Source: Datnioides undecimradiatus
Taxonomy: Eukaryota; Chordata; Actinopteri; Lobotiformes; Datnioididae
NCBI GenBank assembly: GCA_008933995.1
Contig: WARS01000036.1
Span: 8,293,285 to 8,357,284 of the forward strand
Direction of reading: 5' to 3'
Length of the DNA: 64,000 nt
Shown: piece after piece, positions 1 through 14,000 of the stretch
How the letters are laid out: the number at the start of each line of letters is the position of its first letter
Numbering within the stretch: the first letter of the stretch is position 1
Program-made: the position numbers and the translations under genes
The notes under the pieces: model-generated
Database searches by the model: none
Told to the model about the DNA's origin: nothing
What the model saw: the letters and a program-made list of their open reading frames with translations, nothing else

Positions 1-136
1 GCCCGTCCCCCTGCAAAGCCTCTCAGAGTTGGAGAGGGTTCGTCTCCAGGACGTGGCCTTTAGGCGGCTGCTTCAGGATCGTGACCTGGGCTGCCACATC
101 ACCATCCCTAAATGTATTAGAATACACACACATACA

Positions 137-167
<31 letters not shown>

Positions 168-3100
168 TAATAGTTCCTTTCCTTTTTCAGCAAGTAGCTA
201 TTGTGTCCCAAGCAAAAGCTTGTCACAACATGTTTTCTGAAACACACTCAGACCAGCAAAATGGTAGAGAGTGTTCCTTTTTTCAGTTGCTTCTATTTTC
301 TTGTTTACGTGCAAAGAATTATTTTCCTTTTTGTGCAGGGGTGCAGTGCTTACATGTTATGAGCAGTTTTTTTTAGTTTTGTTTAATGGTGTATCATTAA
401 GGAACCGAGTTTAAGAATGTGAAATGGAGCAAGCGTGAGTAGATGCATGTCATGAGTTTTTATGAAATTGTGAAACCTCTGCCTCCTTTTAGATGGACAC
501 AAGCACAAGAAGTCACTCATACGGAAGCTGGATTCATTATCTAAAGAGAAAAGTAAAGACAAAGGTAATGTGGGGTGTGCTCGGTATGCTCAATGCTGTA
601 GGAGGAATGTTTGTGTCCCCCTTTTAAACACCAATTGATATTGTTAGTCTTTCCAAACCAGTGAAGATAAACAGTTGTTTTTTTAAGCTCTGTGTGAGAG
701 CCTGTCAGACTTTCTTATTCCCCTCTAGTTTCTAGTCTAGTCAGCCTCTGACACTTGAAAAGATACTCCTTGATCCTTTTGGCTAAAGCTCTATAGACTC
801 GCTGAAGCAGACATTCGCAGCTGTTTATACCCGTGGAGCGCACAGTGATCAGAATCTACAGTACAGTAAAGAAGTCTCAGAGGGAACTGTGATCTTCGAC
901 TGCCGCACCCGCTGTAACAATCTGCCAGGAAAGTGATGTTCTCTATAAGACAGGCAGTCGAGGGAAATAACAAAAACAATCTTAAGTGGTGGCTCATTCA
1001 TTACAGCCTACCCTCCGGCATGGCCAGCCCCCTCTTTCCTCCTTTACCCCTTTTGTTTACAAAGGCACTTCAGAAAGTATGTGCTCTCTGACTGTGAATA
1101 TTGAGTGTGAACTGCAGAGCACTGTTCTTGGCATTTCTCTTGTCATATTTATTCAGCGTAGCGTTTATTTAAAAGGATACAAAGAATGAATGCAAACAGT
1201 TACAGACACTTTGTGCAGAGGGTTGAATGTGTAATATACTGACATATCTAGAACGTATAAAGAGTAATTTGTGATCTCTCAGTTGACCCAGAGCCAATGA
1301 GATGGACTCTAAGTGTCCCTGTCTCACCCTTTCCCCTCACACAGAGACTACACCCCAGGCATTTGGCATACCGCTGTCGCAGGTCATATCCAACGACCGC
1401 ACACACAAGCAACGGCACGATCCCCCGCGGGAGGGCCACAGTGACCCCACTGAATTGATGCTATCCTTCCTTCACCTCACCTCCAGCTTCAAAAAGGCTA
1501 ACAAGGAGCTCTCCAGCAGCAACTCCTCCCTCAGCTCTACTTCCGAGACCCCTAATGAGTCACCGCTGCCCAGCACACCAGACGCAGCCCCACGGACACG
1601 CAGAAGGGTGGGCTTTTCTGACAACTAACCTTACATGCTGCTGTGTAGCAACAGGATGTCTGTCTGAATACACATGCACATAGATTTCTCTGGGAATTCA
1701 TGCCCTTTTTGGATATTCACACTGTGGGTGGAAGACGCAGCCACGTGTTATCACTTACAGCACTCACTATACGCTTTGTCACCCATCTGCTTTACAGGGC
1801 GGAGTATCTGTGGATTGCATCACTGACCTTGATGATAACCAGTCTCGGCTCTTGGAGGCCCTCCAGCTGTCTCTGCCAGTAGACACAGCTGGCAAAAGGA
1901 AGAAGCGCCACGACAAAAAGCTCAGCCTCAACCCCATTTACAGACAGGTGCCCAGGGTAGTGGATCTCTGCTGCCAGCACCTGGAAAAACATGGTACATA
2001 TGATCAAAGCTGAAAAGTAACTATAAAAGAAAGGTCAAATACACAAACACTGTAGGTTAAATGTTATAGAAATAGCATCTCCGTGGAAACTTGAGATTCA
2101 TTAACAAATGCAGTTTGCTCATGAGCTTGTGAATCTTCCAATATGAATGTGGATGAATATTGGCATTAAGGGAGCATCTCTATCTTTCTTTAGGTCTGCA
2201 GACGGTAGGAATTTTCCGTGTCGGCAGTTCCAAGAAGAGAGTGCGGCAGGTACAATCTCAGCTGCTTAGCTTTGACTCACTTCAATGAATTCTCTTCATA
2301 ATGAGCAGCATTTTATTGTCGTAATTGTCATAACATTTCATCCAGCTTCGTGAGGAGTTCGACCAGGGATGGGACGTGCGTTTGGACGAGGAACACAGTG
2401 TCCATGATGTTGCTGCCTTGCTGAAAGAGTTCCTTAGAGACATTCCTGACCCACTCTTGACCAGAGAACTCTACACAGCCTTCATCAACACAACGTGTGA
2501 GGAGCACACACACATACACGTGTGCTTTTGGTAACATTTTCAGCTGTGTGGTGACTTTAATTGATGTCATTGTGGTGCCCTTTCTTCCTGCAGTGCTGGA
2601 TTATGCTGACCAAGAGAGCGTCCTCCAGCTCCTCATATTTTTGCTTCCTCCCTGTAACAGCGACACGCTGCAACGCCTCCTGTGTCTGTTGTCCACAGTA
2701 GCTGCACATGCTGAAGATGGCCTGGACAATGAGGGGCAGGAGGTAATTAAACTGAACACCTTCTGTTTTGTGGCAGCGTAACAAAATGTGCAAACACCTG
2801 CTTGTTAGTGGCCCATGACAAGATGAGATTTACATATACGTGAGGCAGGCCAAAACAAAGTGTTGAGATGCTGGTCAAAATTGTCAGAAGACCAGCTCCT
2901 CAACAGGGCCAGTTTGCAATTTGTCACTTGTTTTGCCAATTCTTTCACAGGCAAGTATCAAAAAATAAATACATAAAACAATGTAAACAGACTGTTTAGA
3001 AGTTTAATGTGGTTGTGATGAATCCCAGCAGCCATCAGAGGGTGGTAAGACAGATGTTTGTTACATCTGCAGCATCTAATTTGAAGAAAGTGCTGTTCCA

Positions 3101-6100
3101 GAGCACAGCAAACTATGCATGATGATTCATTGTGGGTATCTTGATTAAATGATGCACAACCAACATAAACCGCCATGCTGCAGAAACACCACACAAACGC
3201 TGTGCTTCTACATACATTCCATACATCATACAGTTTGGTCACAAATATTATTTACTCTGTTTATATGATATAAACAAGCGTAAGGAAATTGTGAGATAGT
3301 GTGATAGTTTATATCACTTTCTCTATATTTGTGTCCACAGACCACAACATTTCTTCCTACTTAGTGGAGCCAATTTCATTCAACCGTGTCATTCACCAGC
3401 GTCACTGGAATATGTGGTTAAAATAAATGAGATTAGTCCTGTGAAGGCTGAAAAGATAATGATGAATTTTCGAAGCCTCCTTTCCAAGCCATGCATCTAT
3501 AAGCACAGGCCTTATGAACCCGGTGTCCTTGTCTTTGTTATATTGCTGTTAAACATGGACCCAATGTCCCATTTTATGTAATGCTATATTTTTACACGAT
3601 GACTAATTATCACAGTAGAGATTAATTCTCTACTCTCTACAACAGAAGACAGAGGCAGCCTTATTGATGGTGGCAGGGCTGCGTTAGGTGCACATTCCCA
3701 ACATTTTCTGGGTGCCAACGAGGGTCTGTCTGCAACAAAAGACTTGATACGATAATTACTCTATGTGAGTGAGAGTTTCCATTCCTGTGTTTAAGCACAT
3801 GGGCAGATGAAAAGAAAATCTGTTTGGCTCTATTGTTAACTTTCCTTATTAAAAATCATTTCAGACTAGAAGCCATTTTGTGTAATTGCAGGGGTGAAAT
3901 TTGGGTCAAAGCAAATAATAATTTGGCTGTGATATGAGAGGTTCACTAGCAAGCCTGTTAAATAAGAAATGTTTTAACTTGTTAAAAATAAAATACATAA
4001 GAACATACATAACATACAAAATACATAACATAAGATAATCTTACTTGCATCCCACCATGTACATAAAGAAGGGCTGCTGTCCACCGTTTTGAAATATCCA
4101 GGGAAAACATCTGTGCATGTTCAGCAGACAGTCCAGACAAATGAACCCTGTCCTCTGTTGTGTTTAGATCACAGGAAACAAGATGACATCACTCAATTTA
4201 GCCACCATCTTCGGACCCAACCTCTTACACAAGCAAAAAAACTTGGACAAAGAGTTTGCAGTCCAGAGTTTTGCCCGTGCAGAGGAGAGCACAGCCATCA
4301 TCAGCGTGGTCCAAAGGATGATCGACACATACGATACACTATTTACGGTGAGCCCACAGTTTACATTTAAAGGCTGGGTTTAATCAAACAGTCTGGTCTT
4401 CCTTTGACGGGGAAAAAGTCTTTATGGGGACACAGCTTAATAGAGTGGAACCACCTAATAAAATGTAAACATTAGCTTTATGGGTTCTGAGAAGGACTGA
4501 GTTTTTACAATCACTTATAAAACAAAGCCGTATCACAGTAAAAGACAGAAATCCATGCTATGTTGTTGTTCTCTCCTAAGCCCTGTGAAATTTAGCTTAG
4601 TGGATACTCATTATAGTGCACGGCAAATGTGAGGCATCATTGGAGAGGTAAGAATAAGAGTCATTCCAGCCTCTGTTTTGTTTATAGACAACGATTGGGG
4701 GTGAGGACAAGACCCTCATCTACACTATGTTCTCTGCTTTTTACCACAAACTTAAGTGCAGATTTGCTTAATTGGAATATTTGAAAATGATCTGTTAAGG
4801 AAGCCACAGGGCAAAAAAACCTATCAGACATTTGCTCTGCATCATTAGCTCTGCTTTCCTAAACTGCTGTTAATTATGTTTGCCTTATAGCATACAAACA
4901 ACATGCTGTCTTTCTTGCATGTATTGCATCATAGACGCTATGCCAAAATGTGTTAAAGAGCAATTGGCTGAATGTGGGAAGCATTTTAAAAACAGATTTG
5001 GTATTTGGATGCAGGAAACGTGTAGCTTTAATGTCACAGTTTGGTTCAGCTCAAGTGTGATTAATTATTAAGGCACAGTGAAACTGAGATTGCAAAGAAT
5101 ACAGTTTTGCGAGTGTCATCGCTTGCTATGTTTTCATTCTCCAAGGTTCCTGCTGACCTGCAGAATGAGGTGTTGATGAGTTTACTAGAAACAGACCCTG
5201 ATGTTGTGGATTACTTACTGCGAAGGAAGTCTTCTCAGTACTCGTAAGTTTCCTCCTTTTATCCCATTGTTTGTGTGTGTGTGTGTGTGTTTGTCCCACT
5301 GCCCAAGCCTACAAAAGATCCAAATGAAGAGCACATCATGTCTCATGATTATCTATTTATGATATGTATTGTGTCTTCTTTGCTTCTACAGAGAGCCAGA
5401 CCTTCTTAGTGCAGAAGAGTCATTCTCTCTGACTGAGAGATGTTTATCCAATGACTCCATCAAAGCATCTAGTGGAGAGGTGTCTCCCTATGACAACAAC
5501 TCCCCTGTCCTGTCAGATCGATTGCTGTGTAAATACCCAGAGGACAGCAGTCCACCCTCTGACGGGATCCCCAGACTTTCCAGGCAGAACAAACACAGTG
5601 GGCGCTCTAAAGATGGATCTGGAAGCACCTCTCCTACACTTTCCACAGACAAAGGTAAAGTAAATCTATTGCAACACATGCAAAGAATAAGGAATCTATG
5701 TATCTATCTGTCAAATGAATGATAACATTTGTGTATTTATGTGCATACAGACTAGCTAGTTTGCCCTGTTTCCACTTTTGCTGCTGGCTGTAGTTTCATA
5801 TTTAGCATATAGTATCCAAAAATATTGAACTATCTCTTGAATGTTTGCCAATAATGGCTTAACAACTTTTAAAGTGAAGTGACTCTTGTTCTATAATATC
5901 TTTTTCAAAGACTCATAGGATTATGTTGGTAGTTTTCAAAATCAGCAGCTTCCAGCACCCCATGCTGATATTTGATCTTTGTTAAAATACCACGACTTCC
6001 AAATTTGCCTCATATTACAGTAGTAAATAGTAACTGTGTGTCATGGTAAAACAGATGAAAGGTTTGAATCAATCTAGTCTAGACAAGGATAGATGAACAG

Positions 6101-6926
6101 AAACATGTCTAAACACTGTGTCCTTGAGTGTGACTTATTTTGTATAGATGTGATGATCAATCAAGCCAAAGTAATCATCTTCACACTTTTGTTCTTGTTA
6201 GACACTTCAACTGATCATTTCTGGGACTCCTGGCATGAACTATTCAGCAAGGATTTCACTGGCCATCATACGACTGGTAATAGAATTCTCTGTGCATGTT
6301 GCTGCAGATGGTCTTGAGATATGTAATGAAAGCTGGATGTTAATGAACGGTTTCTCCCAGGCTCCCTTGGAGACGTGTCGGAATGTGAGTCGTACGGATC
6401 ATCAGAGGGGCTGAGCAGTCACCAAGGTAACAACAAACTGCCCGTCAGACCAACACAAACCTCATTGGGCGCACTGGAAATCAGGCCACACCTCCCGGTG
6501 ACTCGCAGCAGCAGTGGTCCTCATGACCAGAGAGGACAGACACAACCGCAATCATCATTACATCAGCAATTGAGTGGCCAATCAGGAACCCACAGCTCGG
6601 AGAACTTGGCTGGAAGGACAGAACACCCTGCATGTCCATTACTTACGGACAGGACACATAGTTTGTCTCCCCTCTACTACTCTGGACAGCTGAGGGAGAC
6701 CCATATTTCTCACTCCACTCCCTCACTCTTCACGTATCAGCATGACCCCCAAAGCCCACAGCAGTCCCAGCCAAGTCCTGCCCCCCAGACTGTAGCTGCT
6801 GCAGATGCCTCTGGGTCTGTACTAACAAAGGGCTCTGGTGTGCCGGACTGGCAGACAGAAAGGTGGCATATATGGCAGATACTGTCAAAGGAAAATGCGG
6901 ACGCCCTGCCTGAAACCTTGGTGTGA
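1..6926 (+). CDS. arhgap6: Rho GTPase-activating protein 6 (ARHGAP6), 3' part, 12 exons
   Basis: Partial gene; upstream exons lie left of the window. Exons I derive: 1-113, 493-564, 1345-1607, 1798-1993, 2194-2249, 2346-2496, 2594-2742, 4168-4347, 5146-5243, 5392-5654, 6202-6276, 6361-6926. All have AG/GT borders and closed phases, giving 726 codons before TGA at 6924-6926. The RhoGAP domain runs from exon 4 (motif [11 protein letters not shown]) to exon 9. The arginine finger is in GIFRVGSS (exon 5), and [11 protein letters not shown] is in exon 8. Known family role: it stimulates GTP hydrolysis on RhoA-type GTPases and remodels actin. The stretch before the domain ([19 protein letters not shown]) and the last residues ([10 protein letters not shown]) match my memory of vertebrate ARHGAP6, which separates it from ARHGAP36. 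The serine/proline-rich tail is poorly conserved. The next gene on the same strand is mid1, as in mammals. First-exon boundaries are not visible. Confidence 0.95.
122..168 (+). repeat. (CA)n microsatellite just after an arhgap6 splice donor
   Basis: Imperfect CA repeat beginning nine bases after the donor that follows base 113. It lies in the intron on the sense strand, so the pre-mRNA carries CA repeats. Confidence 0.95.
2743..4167 (+). other. arhgap6 intron within the RhoGAP domain; nothing coding seen
   Basis: A 1.4-kb intron between the exons ending at GQE and starting at [10 protein letters not shown]. Both strands have only short ORFs without family resemblance. No RNA gene or recognisable mobile element was seen. 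Confidence 0.8.
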
Positions 6927-7745
6927 TGCACCTTTGACTATAATGGACTATAAAGAGTAAGGGGTCATGCTCCCATCACATCATCAGTTGCTGAAATGCT
7001 ACAGTCTGTTTTGCACTACAGTGTTTAACTGTAGTAACACACATACACACACACACACATTTTACTGTGCATGTAAACTGTAGATTTGATATAAAATTAT
7101 TGTTTTGTGTGATTTTGTACATCATTTTTAGTAAATCATTTTAATGTGTTATCATTAAATACACAGACATTATTTGCAGCAAATCCATAAAAACTTAGAC
7201 TTGAATGTCATAATTAGACATGAATGGTATTAATGACTAATTTGAAGCCATGAATGTTTTTTAAGGTTGAATGTAAAACTATATACCCTGTTTATGTTGT
7301 AATGCTTTAAATATGTATTACCTTGATATGTACTGAGGCTGCTTTAACACTGAGTTTTGTTACAGGCTCCAATTACGATCTCATTACTTGTGGAAATGCT
7401 GCAGACTGTGTCCATATATTACCATATATTACCCGTATCTTATATGGGTAATATATATGGGTAATTTATCCAGAAAACAAACCTGAAGGATATCTTTTCC
7501 TTATGGGTTATTACACTGTATGAAGTGGAACTAGATTTTATTGTTTGTCACCTTTCTGCACTCACTTTCTGCTCATATACATCCATGCCTTTTGCGTTGG
7601 AAATGCAGGAAAAATGGTTATGCAGCATTATTTGCATGGATATGTATTATTTGTAAATTTGCATAATGTTGTAATTTAATGAAAAGCAATTAGCTGTGCT
7701 TTTTTTGTAGCTCCACTTAATAAACTGTGATTAGTTTTACAGAAA
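6927..7745 (+). terminator. arhgap6: arhgap6 3'UTR with poly(A) signal
   Basis: AT-rich sequence follows the arhgap6 stop codon. A canonical AATAAA lies at 7719-7724, so cleavage near 7740-7745 is likely. A second AATAAA at 8672-8677 could end a longer 3'UTR of about 1.75 kb. The short AC run at 7028-7058 and a palindromic AT segment at 7417-7469 lie inside it. The choice between the two ends is an inference. Confidence 0.6.
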
Positions 7746-8012
7746 AAAATGCTAATACAAATCTCAGTGTGTCTCTCAGTGTGATACATTTACATTCAAC
7801 AAAAACCAAATGGCACTTAAAAGCAATGCATTGTTGTTGTTTTTTTCATCACTTGCTCCAGTTTTGGAAAATGGCAGCATGATATTGATATTGATATTTC
7901 TGACATTACATGAGACAGACTAAACTGAGAGCATAAGGAAAGAGCATGGCAGGGTGTGGCACTTAATCTTGTTACAGGTTCCAATTACGATCTCATTACT
8001 TGTGGAAATGCT
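7357..8012 (+). repeat. 44-bp direct repeat, two copies about 0.6 kb apart
   Basis: Bases 7357-7400 and 7969-8012 match at 43 of 44 positions (C versus T at one site). The flanks are unrelated. The first copy is in the arhgap6 3'UTR and the second lies just past its first poly(A) signal. No gene or known element explains the pair. Confidence 0.85.
7417..7469. repeat. AT-rich imperfect inverted repeat in the arhgap6 3'UTR
   Basis: The left arm carries ATTACC, ATATATTACCC and the right arm ATATGGGTAATATATATGGG. Together they form an imperfect hairpin with a short loop near 7445. It is probably a local duplication; an RNA stem in the UTR is possible. Confidence 0.55.
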
Positions 8013-11000
8013 AAAATGATGTTCAGTAATGTTGCTTATAAATGACAGTAAATGCAGTATGTCTAAATAACAGCAACTATACAAGTTTATTGTTTTTTCC
8101 AAGACCACATTTACAATGGCAATGCAAATGCCAGTGCTTTGTATTGGTTTTATATTGGCCTCAGCATAATTTTTGTTTTCCCTTATGTACAAAATTAATG
8201 TAAAAGTGACTGGGGATGCATATCTTATAAAGAGCCATTTTTTCTGAGTGCAGATGGCAATCTTACTTGGCTCATTCCCTTCGGAGTTCATTCAGGAATT
8301 AGCAGGAAGTTAAATCTAATGGTTAATTCATTATCAGTACCTGCTAACTGTGACTCAGAAGGCAATGAAACATTTACCTGAATTGGCCACAAGAGGGAAC
8401 CATAAGACCATGTATTTTCTTTTTACTTGCCACCTCTGCTCTGTGAATACAGAGTACAATGGGTTTTAACAAGTCACCACATATTGAACATCTCTTAGTT
8501 ACATTTCATTCTTAATAGATACGTTTCACGCAGTGATAGGGATTGTGGTGATTTCGGTTGTTATGGATGATGAGCTTTTTATGTTTGTAAAGATCTTTTT
8601 TACACTTTATCTTGTATTGCTACCCTTGCTGAGTACATTGTCTTCTATCAACAGTAATCTTGTATTACGTGAATAAAAAAAAAGAAAGAAAGCGCTGAGC
8701 TGGGACGATAGAAATACCATTTGCCACTAGATAAAGTCTTACTCTGATAAGTATGCAGTTTTGCAGGAAATGGATACCATTGATATCTGAGAAAAGGCTA
8801 GATAGTTAGAAAATCTGCTAACATCTTTATATTTGAGGGTAAAACAGTGTGATCAGTTGCCTGAAAGTCATATACATTATTGAGATTACTGTAATTGTGC
8901 GTTTTGTAGACTGCATTAGGGTGTGTGTTTCAAATAAAGTAACTGATTATGCTGTAACAATAAATGTCCTCGCCCTGATAAAAACTCCTCCCTTGTTAAG
9001 CTAACCCAGGGGATTTCCTCAGCACAAAGATCTGTGGCGAAATGGTCTCGGCCATACATGTCTCCACAGCTGTGTGAGCTGAGCTGCATTTGGCCACCAC
9101 ACAGTCCCACGCTGACGAGACCAAAGAGACAGAACAGGATGTCTGGATGTGTTTTACACAGAATCACTGCAGTTTGCTGAAGCTCTGTGTATCTGAACTG
9201 GGAATGCAGTGTCTTCCATAAGACTATCCTGTTTAATATCCTAACCACTAACAGGCCAAGGGGAAAAAACAGCCAGGGGATGCTTCTTTCTTTTTTCTTT
9301 TTCATTTGTGACCTGCCTCCTGAATGCAAACAATCAAGATCCAATATTTAATTTCACATCTTATCTTTTTGCAGCACTGATGGATGCAAGCTGATCCTTT
9401 GGCAGAGAGCTGCAACTGTTCCCATCAGGGGGTCCATCCTGTCTGAGTCCACTCCCTGGCATCAGGAGCAGCTGCAGGGAGGACAGAGGAAGGTCACAGA
9501 CGAAATGAGGCTGAATGTCCAGAAACAAGAGAGCCGTGGCCCTGGTGTTTCAAGGTCGAGACTGATATACAAATCTCCACGGAGGAAAAAAATAAATAGA
9601 GCTCTGTGGAGCTCATTAAGGTGCTGCTTGCTGCACAAAACACTTTGAAATCAAATGCTACAAAGCCTCAGTCCATATTCTGACATTTTAAATACCAAAT
9701 ATGGACTACTTAGTATGCTGCCATACCCTCACTGCTTGCCAATAACTTGCTGCCATACATCTTAAGTGATTACCTACCTTACGGATTTAGTCCGCGAGCT
9801 TATTGTCGATTTTTGTATTTATCTTTCAAACAAAATCAGAGATTGCACCTTTAAGACAAATACATGCATGCCGTCAATCAGTGTTGCAATGCAAACTTAA
9901 AGTGCTGCATTTACATTTTTAAAAATGGAAACACGAAGCTCTCTCGTGCTGATTTATGATACCACTTGTCCTCCACTGTATGTGAAAATTTCTCTTCGAT
10001 GCCTTTGGTAGGGAGGGGCCGTATATGGCAATAATGAACACAATGTCAATCATTTCACTAATGGAAAAATGTGCAATACAATAGTCAGCAGACTATTAAT
10101 GACTGTGGGTGTTACACAGGGCCCAAATGTCAATAACAGTGACTTATAGAAGTCACAGTCATAACTGGGTAATGAAGTTCATTTCAAGAAAGAAAATGGT
10201 CAAGATTAAAGGATTAGCAGTGATTGTATTAAGCCTCTCAGCTCAGTCCAGTTCAGCACTTTATGAACAAAATATGAAGTTTTAGATAGCAAGTGTTTCG
10301 CTGATAAGATGAGTTTAAGCAATTTGGTGCAATTTTCAACCAAATTTGGGTTCTGAGCAACACTCCCTTCTTCAAAATGGTTGTTTGAAGCTGTCCTTTT
10401 AAATTAGATTTCTTTAATTTTTAATTTAGTCTCAAGGCATTCCAAATCAATATTTTCCCATTTTGGAGATTATCAGGCCAGTATACTGAGAAACGTTTTC
10501 TTTCTCTCTTCTCCTGTTTTCTACAATCTCAGTGAAGCAACACCAGAGCTGTGTTTATACAGCCCACAAAATCTAATTTTATTCACCCCATCTGCTCTGC
10601 CTCATGCTCCAGTTGGGATAAATTTGATAAATATTTCTCATTTTGATACAAAGCCCAAGTTGTACCCAGTAAGGAGAAAAAAAAAAAAAAACGGTGTTGA
10701 ATTTGCTCATTTTGATGTTGCGTTCAAATGATCAGGCCATGCAATACAGCTCGTAGTGGGCGCACATGTGGTTGTACTGTCCCAAATTCACTGGGGCTTT
10801 TAGTGAGCATATTGCCGGCAATGTTTTCCTCCTCTCTCCTCGAGTCTACATGATACAGCACAGCAGTTCAGCTGGGGTGCAGGCTGTGTATCGGGTGGGA
10901 CAGGGTCTCAACTTGGGTCAACCTCAATATGTCAGTTCTTTGGCAGGCAGGACGCTGAATGATTCACTGTTTAAACTGTGTTAGCAGCACACTTCAGGAC

Positions 11001-14000
11001 AACCACCAAACGGCAGTTTTCAACAAGCAGGTTTTGTTCAGCCTTCAAACTTGCGCAACAGCCAAAGAATTATGTGGCGGAGAGAATGACTCCCATGCAA
11101 CATCAGAAATTAGAGCATCCAGATGTTTTCCTCCAATTCTTTGTCGATATCAAGCTTATTTTTATGGGAAAGCTATGAACACATACTGATTCTATCTTAT
11201 TTCATATTATTACAGTCATTATTTATTTATTTATTATTTATTGCTGACAGTCTAGTTGAGCCTGTCAGCAAGTCGTTTAGCAGTCACTTAGCATAAGTCA
11301 TGAGATGTGTTGTGAAATACGCGTTTGCTGTCCCATCGGGATTAAGCTGTCAAGTTTAAATATATCCATTTTGCAACTGATAAGATGTGGTGCTATCATG
11401 TGAAATGAGTTCCATATTCAGGCCACATTAGACAAAAGGGGGGAGGCTAATAATATAAACCCCAGCGAGTGTGCAGCTCTACTGTTTATATATTTTGCAG
11501 CAAAATACGAGTGATCGTTGCCAGATATTATTTGACTCTTTCAGTTCTTGGAGTGAAACTGACAGCTCTCAGTGCGCTGTAGGCTAGGTTTGTTAAGAGT
11601 TCCATGTAATTCCCCTTTGTGTGCTGATTGCAACAGAAGCTGCTGCGTAGAGACTTAGCCTTAAATCGAGCCTCAAACATATAATCATGCTTTTTATGCA
11701 TCAAAGAAAGTGTCAGCAGTTAATAATTAAGCAGAGGAATCAACCTGGGTAATTATCATAGAGTGACTTCAAAAATGATACAGTTCCAAGAGTTACAATG
11801 CAAACACACAAACACTTTGGTAATATGGCTGTGTTCCCAGAAAGAATTTAATCAGCATCTTTAAGATTTCACACTATTGTCCTGAAAAGACAGTTTGCAG
11901 CAGTGGATGTTCTTCATGAACCTTCTCCCTGCTGTGCCCTCCAACGTCCTGCTGGCAGATGTTTCCTTTTAGTTCTCTTCAGTTTTGTCTTTATTCCCTT
12001 TGGTCTTATATCAGATATGTTTTCAGAAATGTGGCGAGTCCACTAATGTGCTGCCTCATACTCACCATTTTTGTTCTGCTACAGTTTCTGCACTACATAC
12101 ATTGCAGAAATACCTACCATTGATATGCAGGTCATTTAGGAATAACATGTTATTCATTTGGCATTCATCTTGTGTAACATTGCCGTTAAATTTCAAATTC
12201 TATAGGAGTTCATTCCAGGTTTAAGGCTTCCAAACCTTTCTTTCCCTTTCTCTTTTATCAAGTGTTGTCTGTTATTGAATAGCTATTGAGTATAAGAATT
12301 GCTTTTCCAACATGACAGAGAGTTCAGATATTACAGCAGCTTATTAATGCAAACAGGTTTCCTTGGCCAGAATACAGCATCAAGGGGTTTGTATACATAA
12401 CTAAACATCAAGTGTTTTGATGTATCGCTATTATTCAACTTTCAATATCATCATTTTTTAAATTTCTGACATCAAAAGCGTGAAATTATTTTTTGATCCA
12501 AATCTAGTGCATGCTTCAGATTTATGAGTGACTTGAGAACAATGATGTGGCATTCTGGGATCTTTCTGAAGGTTTCTGTCTATATTTTTGTTCCCACAAG
12601 GTCAAGGTTGTGATCTTCTTCTCTGTTGTCCCAGCAGCACAATTGCTGTGATCTTCAAAGCTAATGAATAATGATACTGGGAATGTTCAACTGTTTCATC
12701 AGTCTCAGAAGTGACAGCCTCAGTTCAGAGTGATATCAAATAAAACAATGCTGTTCGTGAAGCCAATGACATTCTTATCAACATCAGTCTAATATTGTTT
12801 TCACTGGGAAAGTAACAATGATAATAATTCTCTTGAATACAGGCTTTTGAAGTCGTGTCTAACACGTGATTTGCTTTGCACATCTACAGTAAATGTGTCA
12901 AGTCTCTGCACACCCAAACATTTCATTTAATCTGGCTGATCAGACTTGATGCTGGGGGTTGGCTTTGCTGGAAATCTGCTGAAGTCATCAAACTCCATAT
13001 GCTCAAATGAATCATACTGTAAACGTATAATCATCCCACCTTAACAGGTGTGTGAAAAGTCCCTTTTTTTCCCCTTCCCAGCTTCCTGATAGTTGGGCAT
13101 CTTGAAAGCTGCAGCAAACTCTCTCTGAACAAAAAAGAAGACAGGCTGCACATGGACAAAACATTTTCACTTGTGACTTTAAGAGGGATTGAAAGATTAA
13201 AAGGTCCTAAATTAAAATAACACAACTGAACCTTTTGATCCATGCTGATAGACAAGTTGGTTGTTATTCTTGGGCTGGTAACTGTTTAGGATGGTAGACA
13301 ATCTGGTTTCCCATAAGTCTTGAAGCCAGATCGGATCAGTTCAATGGAATCAAATATTTTGACGTGAAACTCCAATTACTCCTCCTCAGCTTTCAGTCTT
13401 TCAAGACTGAGCAAGACTGGAGCAAGATTGTTTTGCCTCCAGCTAAAAAGAATTTTAACTCCTCTCCTCCCCAGCAACCTTGCATCTTCTTATGACTGTC
13501 ACTCTCTAACAGTAAAGGTAAATAATAAGCAGAGCCACTCAGAAGATGGCTACATTTAAACATAAAGAAAACTTTAGAGTCTCTGTGAATATATAACAGA
13601 CTATATTTACTTCTAATTCAGTTTTTTAAACCAGACTCTCTTGATCCTTCTGATTAAAAGTCTCCAGGGTGAATTTTCTTCAGGTTAAGACCTCTGACCA
13701 GCTCCTGTCCATGAGTCATCAACATCATTTCATTGCCACCCATGCCCATTCATCTCTACTTCCTCCACCCCCTGCTTCTGGCTACACAACATTTTCAAAA
13801 ATGCAAAGTCAGCAGTGATGCTTTGATCTAAGTCTCTAAAGTGCAGCCTCAAAGGCTGGATAACATGGCTGCAGACTGGCTTTTTGATAGTGGATGGTAC
13901 AGACACAGACGTGACATGAGGAGAGAGACAGCAGTACAACATGGAACAAAGGAATCAATAAGGGGATGTTGAAGTTAAGTTTAATATGCCTAAACCCTTT

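Noticed and set aside
775..795. U2 snRNA-like string CCTTTTGGCTAAAG
   Set aside because: Only about 12 bases resemble the U2 5' region; the following branch-recognition and Sm sequences are absent.
8916..9344. 142-codon minus-strand ORF after arhgap6
   Set aside because: Checked as a possible HCCS remnant; no cytochrome heme lyase motif or other known domain is visible.
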